A stretch of 64,000 bases of DNA, from positions 157,305 through 221,304 of the forward strand of contig NZ_JAER01000003.1 of the NCBI RefSeq assembly GCF_000519005.1, in the 5' to 3' direction. This stretch comes from Nocardioides sp. J54 (GTDB taxonomy: Bacteria; Actinomycetota; Actinomycetes; Propionibacteriales; Nocardioidaceae). Under the pieces are notes generated by a model. It did no database searches. It worked only from the letters and a program-made list of their open reading frames with translations, and was not told the origin of the DNA. Below are positions 39,903 to 48,921 of this stretch, in pieces. Both the position numbers and the translations under genes were made by a program. Each line of letters begins with the position of its first letter. Positions within the stretch are counted from its first letter, which is position 1.

Positions 39903-41162
39903 GTGACGACTGATGCCCGGGTCTCGCGCTCGCGGGTGCGCGACCTGCTGCGCAGCACGGCCGGCATCGCCATCGCGATGGCCGTCACCAACGTCGGCAC
40001 CTACGCCTTCCAGATGGTCGCCGCACGCCTGCTCGGCCCCAGCCAGTACGGCGAGGTCGCCAGCCTGATGGCGCTGCTGCTCGTGCTCTCCGTCGTCCAG
40101 CTCGGGCTCCAGGCCACCGCCGCGCGGCGGATCTCCGCTGAGCCCGACGACGTCGCCGCCATCGAGGAGACCGTGCTGCGCACGACCTGGGGCAGCGCGC
40201 TGCTGCTCGGCGGCATCACCCTCGCCGCCGCGCCCGCGGTGTGGCAGCTGCTGCGCCTCGACGGCCTGCTGCCCGCCGTGCTGCTCGCGCTCGCGGTGGT
40301 GCCGGTGACGATCATGGGCGGCCAGGCCGGGGTGCTGCAGGGCGAGCGCCGCTGGCTTCCGCTGAGCCTGGTCTACCTCGCCGTCGGTGTCCCCCGGGTC
40401 GTCATCGGCGGCGGCTTCCTGCTGGTGTGGGACACCGAGACCAGCGCCATGCTCGGCGTCCTCATCGCGTCCTGGCTCCCCGTCGCCGTCGGTTACTGGG
40501 CGCTGCGCCACCGCGCCGACGGCCCCGGCGAGTCCCACGACCACCACGTCCGCCGCGACGTCGTCCGCGAGACCGCCGCCAGCTCCCTGGCCCTGCTCGC
40601 CTTCCTCGCCCTGTCGAACCTCGACGTCGTCGTCGCCCGCAGCGTCCTCGGCGACCACGACGCCGGGCTGTACGCCGGCGGCCTCATCGTCACCAAGGCC
40701 GTGCTCTTCCTGCCGCAGTTCGCCGTGGTCATCCTCTTCCCCTCGATGTCGACCGACGCCGAGAGCCGCGGCGCGGTGCTCAAGGGCCTCACCTTCCTCG
40801 CCGTCCTCGGCGCCGCCGCCACCGCCGCCACCTGGCTCCTCGCCGACCTCGCCCTCGTCTTCATCGGCGGCGACGACTACGCCGGCGTCCGCGACGACCT
40901 CTGGCTCTTCGCGGTCCTCGGCAGCCTGCTCGCCGTCCTCCAGCTCCTCGTCTACGCCGGACTCGCCCGCCGTGGGCGCACGACGAAGTGGATCATCGCC
41001 GCCGGCGTCGTGGCTCTCGTCTCCGCCGGCGCCGTCGCCGACGCAGTCCGCGAGCTCGCCGTCACCGTCGCGGTCGTCGACGTCGTGGTCGTCGTCCTGC
41101 TGATCGGGCTGCAGGTGGTCCGGCACCGGCGGATGGCTGCTCCGGTGGGTGGCCGGGCCTAG
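39903..41162 (+). CDS. Oligosaccharide flippase family protein (Wzx/MOP superfamily)
   Basis: A 419-residue polytopic protein with about 12 helices. The opening GIAIAMAVTNVGTYAFQMVAARLLGPSQYGEVASLMALLLVLSVVQLGLQ is the polysaccharide-biosynthesis flippase signature. A second half, beginning LALLAFLALSNLDVVVARSVLGDHDAGLYAGG, repeats it, as in MOP transporters. It is expected to move lipid-linked sugars across the inner membrane. The leaderless start GTG 39903 is divergent from the AftD-like gene, so the two sides of the pathway share one control region. It ends at the repeat island. Confidence 0.88.
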   Translation: MTTDARVSRSRVRDLLRSTAGIAIAMAVTNVGTYAFQMVAARLLGPSQYGEVASLMALLLVLSVVQLGLQATAARRISAEPDDVAAIEETVLRTTWGSALLLGGITLAAAPAVWQLLRLDGLLPAVLLALAVVPVTIMGGQAGVLQGERRWLPLSLVYLAVGVPRVVIGGGFLLVWDTETSAMLGVLIASWLPVAVGYWALRHRADGPGESHDHHVRRDVVRETAASSLALLAFLALSNLDVVVARSVLGDHDAGLYAGGLIVTKAVLFLPQFAVVILFPSMSTDAESRGAVLKGLTFLAVLGAAATAATWLLADLALVFIGGDDYAGVRDDLWLFAVLGSLLAVLQLLVYAGLARRGRTTKWIIAAGVVALVSAGAVADAVRELAVTVAVVDVVVVVLLIGLQVVRHRRMAAPVGGRA

Positions 41163-41195
41163 CTGGCTGGTGCGGGCCGGGTCGCGGGGTTGCGG

Positions 41196-41252
41196 TTTGG
41201 TCCCAAACGACGTGCGACACGCCGTGCGGGCATGTCGTTCCTGCCCAATCGG
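41196..41252 (+). repeat. 57-bp dispersed repeat, copy 1
   Basis: It runs from TTTGGTCCCAAACGAC to GTTCCTGCCCAATCGG. It differs from copy 2 (41366-41422) at about four positions. The first bases form a GTTTGG/CCAAAC inverted repeat. Confidence 0.75.
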
Positions 41253-41365
41253 CGATCTTGTTCCGGGCTCGTCCAGGCGGCCGCGCTGAGCCGACCGCCT
41301 GCTTGCGGCGCGGATGTCGGCACGGGCTCCGCCCGCGCCGCCACAAGCGGCCGCCTGGCCTGTCG

Positions 41366-41422
41366 TTTGGTCCCAAACGACACGCGACACGCCGTGCGGG
41401 CATGCAGTTCCTGCCCAATCGG
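41366..41422 (+). repeat. 57-bp dispersed repeat, copy 2
   Basis: Same unit as copy 1. Here the leading palindrome is longer: 10-bp arms TGTCGTTTGG (41361-41370) and CCAAACGACA (41373-41382) around TC. Confidence 0.75.
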
Positions 41423-41575
41423 TGCGACTCAGGCCTGCAGGGCGAGGACGTCATACGAACCGTGGGCTCCAGCCCACGCAACGCATGACGTCCCGCCCTG
41501 ACCGCCCAGATCCCGCCCGGGCCTACGCCCGGCTTGCCGCCAGACGGACGGTGCCATCCGCCGGAGCCAACTGCG

Positions 41576-41777
41576 GCGCGGCAGCGTGGCGCCCGCGCCG
41601 GAGGCGCGTCGGCGGCAAGTGCGGGCCGAGCTTGCGAGGCCTGCACGCAGCCGTCGACAGGCGACACGCTCGCGCGGTCAGCCAGCGCGGCAGCGTGGCG
41701 CCCGCGCCGAAGGCGCGTCGAGGTCGAGGGCGGGCCCGAAGGGTCCCCCTCGACCTCGACAGGCGACACGCTCGCGC
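41576..41777 (+). repeat. Imperfect tandem duplication of about 105 bp
   Basis: A 36-bp block (GGCAGCGTGGCGCCCGCGCC core) occurs at 41576-41611 and 41685-41720 with one mismatch. A 22-bp block (ACAGGCGACACGCTCGCGC core) occurs at 41654-41675 and 41756-41777, identical. The middle of each unit has diverged. Confidence 0.7.
41717..41760 (-). terminator. Hairpin downstream of polA
   Basis: A perfect 13-bp stem (41717-41729 with 41748-41760, core CGAGGTCGAGG) has an 18-base, partly self-pairing loop. It begins 26 bases after the polA stop on the minus strand and lies inside the second duplicated unit. No T-run. Confidence 0.5.
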
Positions 41778-41785
41778 AGACGAAC

Positions 41786-44479
41786 TCAGTGCGCGGCTTC
41801 GTGCCAGGAGGTGCCGGTGCCGACCGAGACGTCGAGCGGGACGGTGAGGTCGGCGGCGCCGGCCATCTGGTCGCGGACCAGCGCCTCCAGGGCCTCGGCC
41901 TCGCCGTCGGCGACCTCGAAGACGAGCTCGTCGTGGACCTGGAGCAGCATCCGGGAGCGGAGGCCGGCCTCGTCGATGGCCGCCTGGGTGCGCAGCATGG
42001 CGACCTTGATCAGGTCGGCGGCCGAGCCCTGGATGGGGGCGTTGAGGGCCATCCGCTCGGCGGCCTCGCGGCGCATCCGGTTGTCGCTGGTCAGGTCGGG
42101 CAGGTAGCGGCGGCGGCCCATGATGGTCTCGGTGAAGCCGGTACGGCGGGCCTCGTCGACGATGCCGGTGAGGTAGTCGCGGATGCCGCCGAAGGTCTCG
42201 AAGTACTCCGTCATCAGGCCGGCGGCCTCGCCGGGCTCGATGCCGAGCTGCTGGGAGAGTCCGAAGGCGGACAGGCCGTAGGCGAGGCCGTAGTTCATCG
42301 CCTTGATCTTGGCCCGCATCTCCGGGGTGACGGCCTCCGGTGCGACGTCGAAGACGCGCGAGGCGGTCTCGGCGTGGAAGTCGCGGCCGGAGCGGAACGC
42401 CTCGATGAGCAGCTCGTCCTCGGAGAGGTGGGCCATGATCCGCATCTCGATCTGGCTGTAGTCCGCCGTCATCAGGGAGGCGTAGCCGCTGCCGACGACG
42501 AAGCTCTCCCGGATTCGGCGGCCCTCCTCGGTGCGGATCGGGATGTTCTGCAGGTTGGGGTCGGTGCTCGACAGCCGCCCGGTCGCGGCGATCGTCTGGT
42601 GAAAGGTGGTGTGGATCCGGCCGTCGGGCTGGACGGTCTTGAGCAGGCCCTCGATGGTCTGCCGGAGGCGGATCACCTCGCGGTGGCGCAGCAGGTGGAG
42701 CAGGAACGGGTGCTCGGTCTGCTTGAAGAGGTTCTGCAGGGCGTCGGCGTCGGTGGTGTAGCCGGTCTTGGTGCGCTTGGTCTTCGGCATGCCGAGCTCG
42801 TCGAAGAGCACGACCTGCAGCTGCTTGGGCGAGCCGAGGTTGATCTCCTTGCCGATGACGGCGTACGCCTCCTCGGCCTCCTTGCGCACCTCCTCGCCGA
42901 AGTGGGCCTCGAGGCCCTCGAGGTGGTCGATGTCGACGGCGATGCCGGTCTGCTCCATCGCGGCGAGGATGCCGACGAGGGGCATCTCGACGTCGGTGAG
43001 CAGGCTGCGGCCGCCGGCCTTCTCGACCTCGTCGGCCAGCTCGGCGGACAGGTCGAGGGCGGCCCGCGCCTGGACCATGGCGTTGCGGGCGATGCCGTCG
43101 TCGGCGTCGCCGTCGTCGAAGAGCATCCCCTGGTCGTCGTCGCCGGCGGGGGCGAGCTCGCGGTGCAGGTAGCGCAGGCTGAGGTCGGCCAGGTCGTAGG
43201 AACGCTGGTCCGGGGCGACGAGGTAGGCCGCCAGGGCGGTGTCCTCCACGACCCCGGCGAGCTTCCAGCCCTGGGCGGAGAGCGCGAGCAGCGGGCCCTT
43301 GGCGTTGTGCAGGACCTTGGGCCGCTCCGGGTCGGCGAGCCACGAGGCGACCGCGGCGTCGTCGGTGGCGCTCATCTCCTCGACGTCGACGTACGCCGCC
43401 CGGCCGTCCGCCAGCGCGAGTGCGAGCCCGGTGACGCGGCCGGTGCCGCTCCCCCACGTGCCGCGGACGCTGAGGCCGACCGTCTCCGTGCCGATCGACT
43501 CCAGCCAGCCGGCGACGGCGTCGGGGGCCAGGGTGGTGCCGTCGAGCTCGACGCCGGCCTCGACCGGGACGTCCTCGCCCGGGGCCACGACGTCGAGGAT
43601 GCGGGTGCGCAGCTCGCCGCGGAACTCCAGCTCGTCGAGCAGCTCGAGCGCGGCGGTGCGGTCCCACTCGCGGCGGACCAGGTCGTCGATGGTCACGCCG
43701 AGCGGGAGGTCGCGCACCAGCGCGTTGAGCCGCCGGTTGCGGATCACGTCGCCGAGGTGGGCGCGGAACGCCTCGCCCTTCTTGCCGGTGATCTTGTCGG
43801 CCTGGGCGATGACGTTGTCCAGGCCGTCGTAGGTGTTGATCCACTTCGCCGCGAAGCCCGCACCCACGCCGGGGACGCCGGGCAGGTTGTCGGAGGTCTC
43901 GCCGACGATCGCGGCGAGCTCGGGGTAGCGGTGCGGCGGGACGCCGTACTTCTCCTCGACGGCGGCCGGGGTCATCCGGGCCAGGTCGGAGACGCCGCGC
44001 ATCGGGTAGAGCACCGTGGACCGCTCGGTGACCAGCTGCAGCGAGTCGCGGTCACCGGTGAGGATGAGGACCTCGAGGCCGCTGGTCTCGTCGGCCAGCG
44101 CCTGGGTGACCAGCGTGGCGATGATGTCGTCGGCCTCGAAGCCGTCCATCTTGAGGAACGGGATGGAGAAGGTGGTCAGCATCTGCTCGATCAGCGGCAG
44201 CTGGCTGCTGAACTCCCCCGGGGTCTTGTTGCGCTTCGCCTTGTACTCGGCGTACTCCTCCGTGCGGAAGGTCTGCCGGGACACGTCGAAGGCGACCGCG
44301 ACGTGGGTCGGCTGCTCGTCGCGCAGCACGTTGACGAGCATCGAGGTGAACCCGTAGACGGCGTTGGTGTTCTGCCCCGTCGCGGTCGAGAAGTTCTCGA
44401 CCGGCAGGGCGAAGAAGGCACGGTAGGCCAGCGAGTGGCCGTCGAGGAGGAGCAGACGCGGACGAGTTGTCTCGGGCAC
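41786..44479 (-). CDS. polA: DNA polymerase I
   Basis: Gap-filling and primer-removing polymerase, 897 residues. Residues 1-300 are the 5'-3' exonuclease (LLLDGHSLAYRAFFAL, KMDGFEADDIIATL, LTGDRDSLQLV). Residues 315-480 are a 3'-5' exonuclease fold whose D-x-E active-site motif is missing (TVGLSVRG in its place), as is usual for actinobacterial PolA, so proofreading is not expected. Residues 500-897 are the polymerase: LSSTDPNLQNIPIRTEEGRRIR, MTADYSQIEMRIMAHLS (metal Asp), AKAMNYGLAYG-like O-helix region and LLQVHDELVFEV. Start GTG 44479 has TAGAGT 6 bases upstream, leaderless. Confidence 0.97.
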   Translation of the reverse strand: MPETTRPRLLLLDGHSLAYRAFFALPVENFSTATGQNTNAVYGFTSMLVNVLRDEQPTHVAVAFDVSRQTFRTEEYAEYKAKRNKTPGEFSSQLPLIEQMLTTFSIPFLKMDGFEADDIIATLVTQALADETSGLEVLILTGDRDSLQLVTERSTVLYPMRGVSDLARMTPAAVEEKYGVPPHRYPELAAIVGETSDNLPGVPGVGAGFAAKWINTYDGLDNVIAQADKITGKKGEAFRAHLGDVIRNRRLNALVRDLPLGVTIDDLVRREWDRTAALELLDELEFRGELRTRILDVVAPGEDVPVEAGVELDGTTLAPDAVAGWLESIGTETVGLSVRGTWGSGTGRVTGLALALADGRAAYVDVEEMSATDDAAVASWLADPERPKVLHNAKGPLLALSAQGWKLAGVVEDTALAAYLVAPDQRSYDLADLSLRYLHRELAPAGDDDQGMLFDDGDADDGIARNAMVQARAALDLSAELADEVEKAGGRSLLTDVEMPLVGILAAMEQTGIAVDIDHLEGLEAHFGEEVRKEAEEAYAVIGKEINLGSPKQLQVVLFDELGMPKTKRTKTGYTTDADALQNLFKQTEHPFLLHLLRHREVIRLRQTIEGLLKTVQPDGRIHTTFHQTIAATGRLSSTDPNLQNIPIRTEEGRRIRESFVVGSGYASLMTADYSQIEMRIMAHLSEDELLIEAFRSGRDFHAETASRVFDVAPEAVTPEMRAKIKAMNYGLAYGLSAFGLSQQLGIEPGEAAGLMTEYFETFGGIRDYLTGIVDEARRTGFTETIMGRRRYLPDLTSDNRMRREAAERMALNAPIQGSAADLIKVAMLRTQAAIDEAGLRSRMLLQVHDELVFEVADGEAEALEALVRDQMAGAADLTVPLDVSVGTGTSWHEAAH

Positions 44480-44485
44480 CCGGCG

Positions 44486-44491
44486 ACTCTA
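44486..44491 (-). promoter_or_regulatory. -10 element of leaderless polA
   Basis: TAGAGT on the minus strand ends 6 bases before GTG 44479. Confidence 0.5.
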
Positions 44492-44530
44492 CCGAGGCCG
44501 ACCGACAGCGGTCCCCCCGCCGGTGCTCGA

Positions 44531-44536
44531 TATCGT
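44531..44536 (+). promoter_or_regulatory. -10 element of leaderless thioesterase gene
   Basis: TATCGT ends 6 bases before ATG 44543 with no ribosome site. Confidence 0.5.
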
Positions 44537-44542
44537 CGGGCC

Positions 44543-44968
44543 ATGACGAGCAACACCGACATCGCCGAGTTCATGCGCGCCAACATGGGTGCCCTCAACG
44601 AGCGGATGGGTGTCGAGCTCGTGGAGGTCTCCCCCGAGCGCGTCGTCGCCACGATGCCGGTGGAGGGCAACACCCAGCCCTACGGCCTGCTCCACGGCGG
44701 CGCGTCGGTCGTGCTGGCCGAGACCCTCGGGTCGATCGCCGCGGCGCTCAACGCGGCGCCGGGCCGGTTCGCGGTCGGCACCGACATCAACGCCACCCAC
44801 CACCGCTCGGCGACCCGGGGCATCGTCACCGGCGTCGCGACCCCGCTGCACGTGGGGCGCACGATGGCCAGCTTCAGCATCGAGATCACCGACGAGGACG
44901 GCCGCCGGGTGTGCACCTCGCGCATCACCTGCGCGCTGATCGAGCGGGACCCGACCCCGAAGGGCTGA
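44543..44968 (+). CDS. Hotdog-fold thioesterase (PaaI family)
   Basis: A 141-residue single hotdog domain. The motif PYGLLHGGASVVLAETLGSIAA, with HGG and a conserved Glu, matches the PaaI/EntH/MenI group of acyl-CoA thioesterases; THHRSATRG and the final CTSRITCALIER strand fit too. It hydrolyses an aryl- or acyl-CoA; the menaquinone enzyme MenI (DHNA-CoA thioesterase) is one possibility, but no men gene is nearby. Leaderless ATG 44543, divergent from polA and convergent with the GNAT gene, 14 bases apart. Confidence 0.87.
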   Translation: MTSNTDIAEFMRANMGALNERMGVELVEVSPERVVATMPVEGNTQPYGLLHGGASVVLAETLGSIAAALNAAPGRFAVGTDINATHHRSATRGIVTGVATPLHVGRTMASFSIEITDEDGRRVCTSRITCALIERDPTPKG

Positions 44969-44982
44969 CGCTGCGGGCCGGC

Positions 44983-45564
44983 TCAGGCCTCGGGCAGGGC
45001 GAGCCGCTCCGCGCGGGCCCGGCGCAGCGAGCGTCGGGCGGCCAGCACCCGGGTGCGGCCGCTGTCGGCACCGACGGGCGAGCGCTGCGGCGAGATCCGC
45101 GAGCGCAGCAGCGTGGTCGGGGCGATGCGGTACATCGCGACCGGCGCGATGCCCAGGCGGGCCATGAACCGGTTGGTGTCCCGCGACGCGTGGGGTACGG
45201 CGGCCACCACGTGCAGGATGCCGTTGTCCTCCGCGAACGCGGCAGCAGCCTCCATCAGCGTGTGGCCGACCCCGTGGCGGCGGAACTGGTCGAAGACCCG
45301 GGGGTGGATGGCCTGCACGCACGGCTCGAGGTTGAGCGGCGAGAGGGTCGTGATCCGCAGGTAGACCGCTCCGGCCAGCTGGCCGTCGTACTCGACGACC
45401 ACCACGCGCTGCTCGGGTGACGCCTCGGCCCCCTTGACGACCAGCTCGAGGTCGGCGTTCTGCTCGGAGCGGTCGGCGCGACGCAGCGAGTCGTTCCAGA
45501 GCTCGGCCAGGACCGGCGCGTCCTCCCGCGTGGCGACGCGCGTGGTCAGCGAGTAGCGGCTCAT
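44983..45564 (-). CDS. GNAT family N-acetyltransferase
   Basis: A 193-residue protein. The opening LTTRVATREDAPVLAELWNDSLRR and the acetyl-CoA motif FDQFRRHGVGHTLMEAAAAFAEDNG are GNAT features; the loop R-x-x-G-x-G/A is present as RRHGVG. NRFMARLGIAPVAMYRI is the C-terminal beta-bulge region, followed by a basic tail (RRSLRRARAERL). ATG 45564 is preceded by AGGGA. Substrate unknown. Divergent from the amino-acid ABC operon. Confidence 0.8.
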   Translation of the reverse strand: MSRYSLTTRVATREDAPVLAELWNDSLRRADRSEQNADLELVVKGAEASPEQRVVVVEYDGQLAGAVYLRITTLSPLNLEPCVQAIHPRVFDQFRRHGVGHTLMEAAAAFAEDNGILHVVAAVPHASRDTNRFMARLGIAPVAMYRIAPTTLLRSRISPQRSPVGADSGRTRVLAARRSLRRARAERLALPEA

Positions 45565-45744
45565 GCAGGTCCCTGCCTTCCTCACCCCAAGACGGGGACC
45601 GCGCGGCGTCGGGCGGTCCGTGGGCAAAGATTACGCCCCCTCCCCGCCGGCCGACAGGGGGATCCCCGGATCGGCGTGCAACATCTGCGTTACGGGTCCC
45701 GGGCCCTCGGCGTGCCTGCATCTGCGCGGCGCAACATAAAGACA

Positions 45745-45750
45745 TAAGGT
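45745..45750 (+). promoter_or_regulatory. -10 element of leaderless amino-acid transporter operon
   Basis: TAAGGT ends 6 bases before ATG 45757. An AT-richer stretch (CAACATAAAGACATAAGG) marks the promoter. Confidence 0.5.
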
Positions 45751-45756
45751 GCCGAC

Positions 45757-46545
45757 ATGCAGACGTCTCGACTCTCCGCACTCGCCCTGACCGCCGTTGC
45801 CGCCCTCGCCCTCGGGGCGTGTGGCTCCGACGACAACGGGAAGACCTCCACCGGCGCCGACGTGGTGAAGGCCGGTTCGCTCACCGTCTGCTCCGACGTG
45901 CCCTACCCGCCGTTCGAGGACTTCGACAAGGAGAGCGAGCTCGGCTTCAAGGGCTTCGACGTCGACATCGTCGCCGAGGTCGCCGAGCGGCTCGACCTCG
46001 ACCTGACGATCCAGGACTCCTCCTTCGACGCCCTCCAGAGCGGCCAGGCCCTCAACGCCGGCCAGTGCGACCTCGCGGCCTCCGCGATGACGATCACCGA
46101 CGACCGCAAGAAGAACCTCGACTTCTCCGACGGCTACTACGACTCCAAGCAGTCGCTGCTCGTCGCGGCCGACAGCGAGATCGCCGCGATCGGTGACCTG
46201 GACGGCGTGAAGGTCGGCGTCCAGCAGGGCACCACCGGCAAGGCGTACGCCGAGAAGAACGCCGAGGGTGCGGAGATCGTGACCTTCCCGAGCGACGCCG
46301 AGCTCTTCCAGGCGATCAAGGCCGGCCAGGTCGACGCGATCCTGCAGGACCTCCCGGTCAACCTCGACCACACCCAGGACGGCAAGTTCAAGGTCGTCGA
46401 GACCTACGAGACCGACGAGCAGTACGGCCTGGCCATGAAGAAGGGCAACAGCCAGCTCGTCGAGGACGTCAACGGCGCGCTCGAGGAGATGCGCGAGGAC
46501 GGCACCTACGACGAGATCTACAACAAGTACTTCGAGGTCGAGTGA
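45757..46545 (+). CDS. Polar amino-acid ABC transporter, substrate-binding lipoprotein
   Basis: A 262-residue SBP_bac_3 (cluster 3) binding protein. The lipoprotein signal is [19 protein letters not shown], with the lipidated Cys at residue 22. The family signature is [23 protein letters not shown], followed by [33 protein letters not shown] and [16 protein letters not shown]. It should capture a polar amino acid such as glutamine, glutamate or aspartate outside the membrane; the exact ligand is unclear. Its stop overlaps the permease start by 4 bases. Confidence 0.92.
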   Translation: MQTSRLSALALTAVAALALGACGSDDNGKTSTGADVVKAGSLTVCSDVPYPPFEDFDKESELGFKGFDVDIVAEVAERLDLDLTIQDSSFDALQSGQALNAGQCDLAASAMTITDDRKKNLDFSDGYYDSKQSLLVAADSEIAAIGDLDGVKVGVQQGTTGKAYAEKNAEGAEIVTFPSDAELFQAIKAGQVDAILQDLPVNLDHTQDGKFKVVETYETDEQYGLAMKKGNSQLVEDVNGALEEMREDGTYDEIYNKYFEVE

Positions 46546-47348
46546 AGCGCACCACCAAGCGGCGGCTCGTCGTCTGGGGCGTCAACCTCGGCGTCCTGGC
46601 GGCGGTCGTCGCTGCCCTGCTGCTGATCGACTGGAGCGCCTTCCGGGCCAACTTCTGGAGCCCGGACGGTGTGGCCGGCGGCGACAGCAACTGGGGCGAC
46701 CTGATCACGATCGGTGCCGTCAACACGGTGAAGTACACCGCGATCGCGTTCGCCGGCGGACTGGCGTTCGCGGTGGTCCTGTCGCTCATGCGGCTCTCCC
46801 CCATCGCCACGTTGCGCTGGCTGGCGACGGCGTACGTCGAGTTCTTCCGGGGCCTGCCCGCGCTGCTCGTGATCCTGTTCATGGGCTTCGGCCTGCCGAT
46901 CGCCATCGGCTGGAACCCGCCCGGCGGCGTCGTCGGCGCGGGCCTGCTCGCGCTCATCATGGTCGCCAGCGCCTACATGGCCGAGACCCTGCGCGCCGGC
47001 ATCCAGGCGGTGCCCAAGGGCCAGACCGAGGCGGCGCGCTCGCTGGGCATGGGCGCCACGTCGACCACCTTCCGGGTGGTCCTGCCCCAGGCGTTCCGGA
47101 TCGTCATCCCGCCGCTGACCAACGAGTTCGTGCTGCTGATCAAGGACACCGCTCTGCTGTCGGTGATCGGCTCCACCTTCACCGGGCGCGAGCTCACCAC
47201 CGTGGCCCGCGACTTCACCTCGTCGGGTGTCTCGGCGGGGACGGCCACGAGCCTGGTCCAGGCCGCCCTGCTCTACCTGGTGATCACGATCCCGCTGACC
47301 CAGCTCGTGGCCTGGCAGGAGCGGCGACAGAGGAAGGCAACCCGATGA
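46542..47348 (+). CDS. Polar amino-acid ABC transporter, permease
   Basis: A 268-residue HisM/GlnP-type permease with about five transmembrane helices, starting at [18 protein letters not shown]. The EAA loop, [45 protein letters not shown], contacts the ATPase. GTG 46542 overlaps the binding-protein stop and its own stop overlaps the ATPase start, both by 4 bases. A single permease gene implies a homodimeric channel or a partner elsewhere. Confidence 0.93.
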   Translation: MKRTTKRRLVVWGVNLGVLAAVVAALLLIDWSAFRANFWSPDGVAGGDSNWGDLITIGAVNTVKYTAIAFAGGLAFAVVLSLMRLSPIATLRWLATAYVEFFRGLPALLVILFMGFGLPIAIGWNPPGGVVGAGLLALIMVASAYMAETLRAGIQAVPKGQTEAARSLGMGATSTTFRVVLPQAFRIVIPPLTNEFVLLIKDTALLSVIGSTFTGRELTTVARDFTSSGVSAGTATSLVQAALLYLVITIPLTQLVAWQERRQRKATR

Positions 47349-48121
47349 GCGGCGTCCCACTCGAGAAGCCCGGCCGGGCGGCCGACGCGTCGCAGCCGGC
47401 CATCGCCGTGCGCAACCTGCACAAGTCCTTCGGCCACAACGAGGTCCTCAAGGGCATCGACTTCTTCGTCGACCCCGGCCAGGTGGTCTGCGTGATCGGG
47501 CCGTCGGGCTCCGGCAAGTCGACGTTGCTGCGCTGCGTCAACCGCCTCGAGGAGCCGACCTCCGGCGAGGTGCTCATCGAGGGCATCGACATCTGCGACC
47601 CCGAGACCGACCTCGACGATGTGCGCTCCCGGATCGGCATGGTGTTCCAGCAGTTCAACCTCTTCCCGCACCTGTCGGTGCTGAAGAACCTGACGCTGGC
47701 CCAGCGCACGGTGCGCGGGCGCGGCAAGGAGGAGGCCGTCCAGGTCGCCCGGGCCAACCTCGCCAAGGTCGGCCTCTCGGACAAGGAGTCGGCCTACCCC
47801 GCCCACCTCTCCGGCGGCCAGCAGCAGCGCGTCGCCATCGCGCGGGCGCTGTCGATGGACCCCGACATGATGCTCTTCGACGAGCCGACGAGCGCCCTCG
47901 ACCCGGAGCTGGTCGGCGACGTCCTGTCGGTCATGAAGGACCTCGCCGCCGAGGGCATGACGATGATGGTTGTGACCCACGAGATGGGGTTCGCCCGCGA
48001 GGTCGGCGACAAGCTGGTCTTCATGGACGGCGGCGTCGTCGTCGAGGAGGGCGTGCCCGCGGAGGTGCTCTCGAACCCGCAGCACGAGCGCACCCAGGCG
48101 TTCCTCTCCAAGGTGCTCTAG
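47345..48121 (+). CDS. Polar amino-acid ABC transporter, ATP-binding protein (GlnQ-type)
   Basis: A 258-residue ABC ATPase. Walker A is GPSGSGKST, the Q-loop follows in [19 protein letters not shown], the ABC signature is [15 protein letters not shown], Walker B is [13 protein letters not shown] and the switch His is in [13 protein letters not shown]. These are standard for the HisP/GlnQ group. ATG 47345 overlaps the permease stop by 4 bases. It ends 21 bases before a strong bidirectional terminator. Confidence 0.95.
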   Translation: MSGVPLEKPGRAADASQPAIAVRNLHKSFGHNEVLKGIDFFVDPGQVVCVIGPSGSGKSTLLRCVNRLEEPTSGEVLIEGIDICDPETDLDDVRSRIGMVFQQFNLFPHLSVLKNLTLAQRTVRGRGKEEAVQVARANLAKVGLSDKESAYPAHLSGGQQQRVAIARALSMDPDMMLFDEPTSALDPELVGDVLSVMKDLAAEGMTMMVVTHEMGFAREVGDKLVFMDGGVVVEEGVPAEVLSNPQHERTQAFLSKVL

Positions 48122-48142
48122 CCGCCCGCACCGCGCCGTACG

Positions 48143-48182
48143 ACGACGAAGGGCCCCGCCGGGTGGCGGGGCCCTTCGTCGT
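48143..48182. terminator. Bidirectional terminator hairpin
   Basis: A perfect 18-bp stem (48143-48160 with 48165-48182, core GAAGGGCCCCGCC) and GGGT loop separate the convergent polar amino-acid operon and livF. Confidence 0.8.
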
Positions 48183-48201
48183 GCTGGTGGCAGGGGGCCG
48201 G

Positions 48202-48921
48202 CTAGACGTCGCCGCCCAGGTAGGCGGCCTTGACGGCCGGGTCGACCGCCAGGTCCTCACCCTTGCCGGAACGGACGATCTCGCCCGTCTCCAGGATGTG
48301 CGCCTCGTGGGAGCGGCGCAGCGCCTGTGCGGCGTTCTGCTCCACGAGGAGCACGGTGGTGCCCTGCCGGTTGATCTCGGTGATGATCGTGAAGATCTGC
48401 TGGATCAGCTTCGGCGCCAGGCCCATCGACGGCTCGTCGAGCAGGAGCAGCCGCGGGTTCGACATCAACGCTCGGCCGATGGCGAGCATCTGCTGCTCAC
48501 CGCCGGACATCGTGCCGGCGACCTGGTTGATCCGCTCCTCGAGCCGCGGGAACAGCCCGAGCACCCGGTCCAGGTCCTCCCGGAAGGCCGCGGTCTTGCG
48601 GTCCTTGCGGGTGAACGCACCCATCTCCAGGTTCTCGCGCACCGTCATCCCGACGAAGCACCGGCGACCCTCGGGCGACTGCCCGATCCCGAGCTTCACC
48701 CGGTCGTACGGCTCCACGTTGGTGATGTCCTTGCCCTCGAACTTCACCGACCCGGCCCGGACCTTGCGCAGGCCCGAGATGGTCTTCAGCGTGGTCGTCT
48801 TCCCGGCGCCGTTGGCGCCGATCAGCGTGGTGACCGTGCCCTCGGGGACGTTGAAGCTGATGTCACGGATGGCCTCGATGTGCCCGTAGTTGACACAGAG
48901 GCCCTCGACCTCAAGAAGCAT
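48202..48921 (-). CDS. livF: Branched-chain amino-acid ABC transporter, ATP-binding protein LivF
   Basis: A 239-residue ABC ATPase of the LivF type. Walker A is GANGAGKTT, the signature is MSGGEQQMLAIGRALM and Walker B is LLLLDEPSMGLAP; the tail HILETGEIVRSGKGEDLAVDPAVKAAYLGGDV is typical. It is the last gene of the liv cluster, its start overlapping livG by 11 bases. With LivG it drives import of Leu, Ile, Val or related substrates. Confidence 0.95.
   Translation of the reverse strand: MLLEVEGLCVNYGHIEAIRDISFNVPEGTVTTLIGANGAGKTTTLKTISGLRKVRAGSVKFEGKDITNVEPYDRVKLGIGQSPEGRRCFVGMTVRENLEMGAFTRKDRKTAAFREDLDRVLGLFPRLEERINQVAGTMSGGEQQMLAIGRALMSNPRLLLLDEPSMGLAPKLIQQIFTIITEINRQGTTVLLVEQNAAQALRRSHEAHILETGEIVRSGKGEDLAVDPAVKAAYLGGDV

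Larger units (their letters stand above)
41163..41785. other. Gene-free repeat island between flippase and polA
   Basis: 623 bases without a credible gene. They contain two copies of a 57-bp palindrome-bearing repeat, a duplicated block of about 105 bp and a hairpin that may terminate polA. Open frames here are long only because of high GC and read repeat DNA. Confidence 0.7.

Noticed and set aside
35996..39913. 1305-codon plus-strand frame opposite the AftD-like gene
   Set aside because: The minus strand carries the recognisable DUF3367 and discoidin-like domains; the opposite frame is Arg/Asp/Val-rich noise.
41163..41785. Protein-coding frames between flippase and polA
   Set aside because: All frames read through direct repeats, lack ribosome sites and show no domain. 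The same repeated peptide appears twice only because the DNA repeat does.
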